From Candidatus Omnitrophota bacterium (lineage in GTDB: Bacteria > Omnitrophota > Gorgyraeia > Gygaellales > Profunditerraquicolaceae): 6,127 nucleotides of DNA. The translations under genes and the position numbers were made by a program. The notes beneath the pieces were generated by a model that was given only the letters and a program-made list of their open reading frames with translations, did no database searches and was not told the DNA's origin. Of the stretch, positions 6,097-6,127 are shown one piece after another. Numbering within the stretch: the first letter of the stretch is position 1; every line of letters begins with the position of its first letter. The stretch lies in assembly GCA_016938245.1 (NCBI GenBank), contig JAFGUY010000045.1, positions 1-6,127 on the forward strand. The letters run 5' to 3'.

Positions 6097-6127
6097 AAGA
6101 CAAATTTCTTGCAGGGAGACAGCTTGC

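Noticed and set aside
6038..6127. Minus-strand frame open from the right edge to a TAG within the clpP leader, possibly the C-terminus of an upstream gene such as tig.
   Set aside because: Its 29 residues do not resemble trigger factor, and the stop falls inside the clpP ribosome site region. Two other frames also stay open for 14-22 codons, so openness here is not informative.
1..6127. Mobile elements, CRISPR arrays, tRNA/rRNA genes, toxin-antitoxin or defence systems.
   Set aside because: No direct repeats, transposase motifs, spaced repeats or structured RNA signatures were seen; the window is filled by five housekeeping or biosynthetic genes.

Overview
The window is a compact, single-strand gene cluster from a bacterial chromosome. 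Five complete genes, all on the minus strand, follow one another with gaps of 35, 16, 11 and 3 nt in transcription order: clpP, a class V aminotransferase, serA, a homocitrate/isopropylmalate-synthase-family gene and purA. I see no mobile element, tRNA, rRNA, CRISPR array, tandem repeat or broken gene. Base composition is moderately AT-rich and looks even across all genes. Shine-Dalgarno sites are strong (AGGAGG type). This fits an uncultured anaerobic lineage of the Omnitrophota/Elusimicrobiota or deltaproteobacterial sort, but that placement is only an impression from gene style and content.

Layout from right to left, as transcribed. Positions 6127-6036 are non-coding as far as can be seen. 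They hold an imperfect hairpin just upstream of the clpP ribosome site and a weak candidate promoter pointing out of the window on the plus strand. clpP (6035-5424) encodes the ClpP protease subunit with its catalytic triad intact. The aminotransferase (5388-4249) and serA (4232-2646) together make a likely serine-biosynthesis module: SerA oxidises 3-phosphoglycerate, and the alanine-glyoxylate-type aminotransferase probably takes the place of SerC. Next is a DRE-TIM metallolyase (2634-1396) with an unusual N-terminal active-site motif and no leucine-sensing domain; its exact substrate cannot be settled from the sequence. purA (1392-118), adenylosuccinate synthetase, ends the run. It has no Shine-Dalgarno and starts 4 nt after the upstream stop, so it is probably translated by coupling.

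The cluster mixes proteolysis with amino-acid and purine synthesis. Serine feeds glycine and one-carbon units into purines, which gives serA and purA a loose metabolic link. The last bases of purA carry a near-consensus sigma-70-type promoter (TTGACT, 17 nt, TATAAT with an extended -10). It should start a separate transcript into the next minus-strand gene, of which only the first 18 codons lie in the window.

I found no evidence for an exotic new system. The points most worth following are the identity of the DRE-TIM enzyme, the non-SerC transaminase, the promoter buried in the purA 3' end and the unidentified gene behind it.
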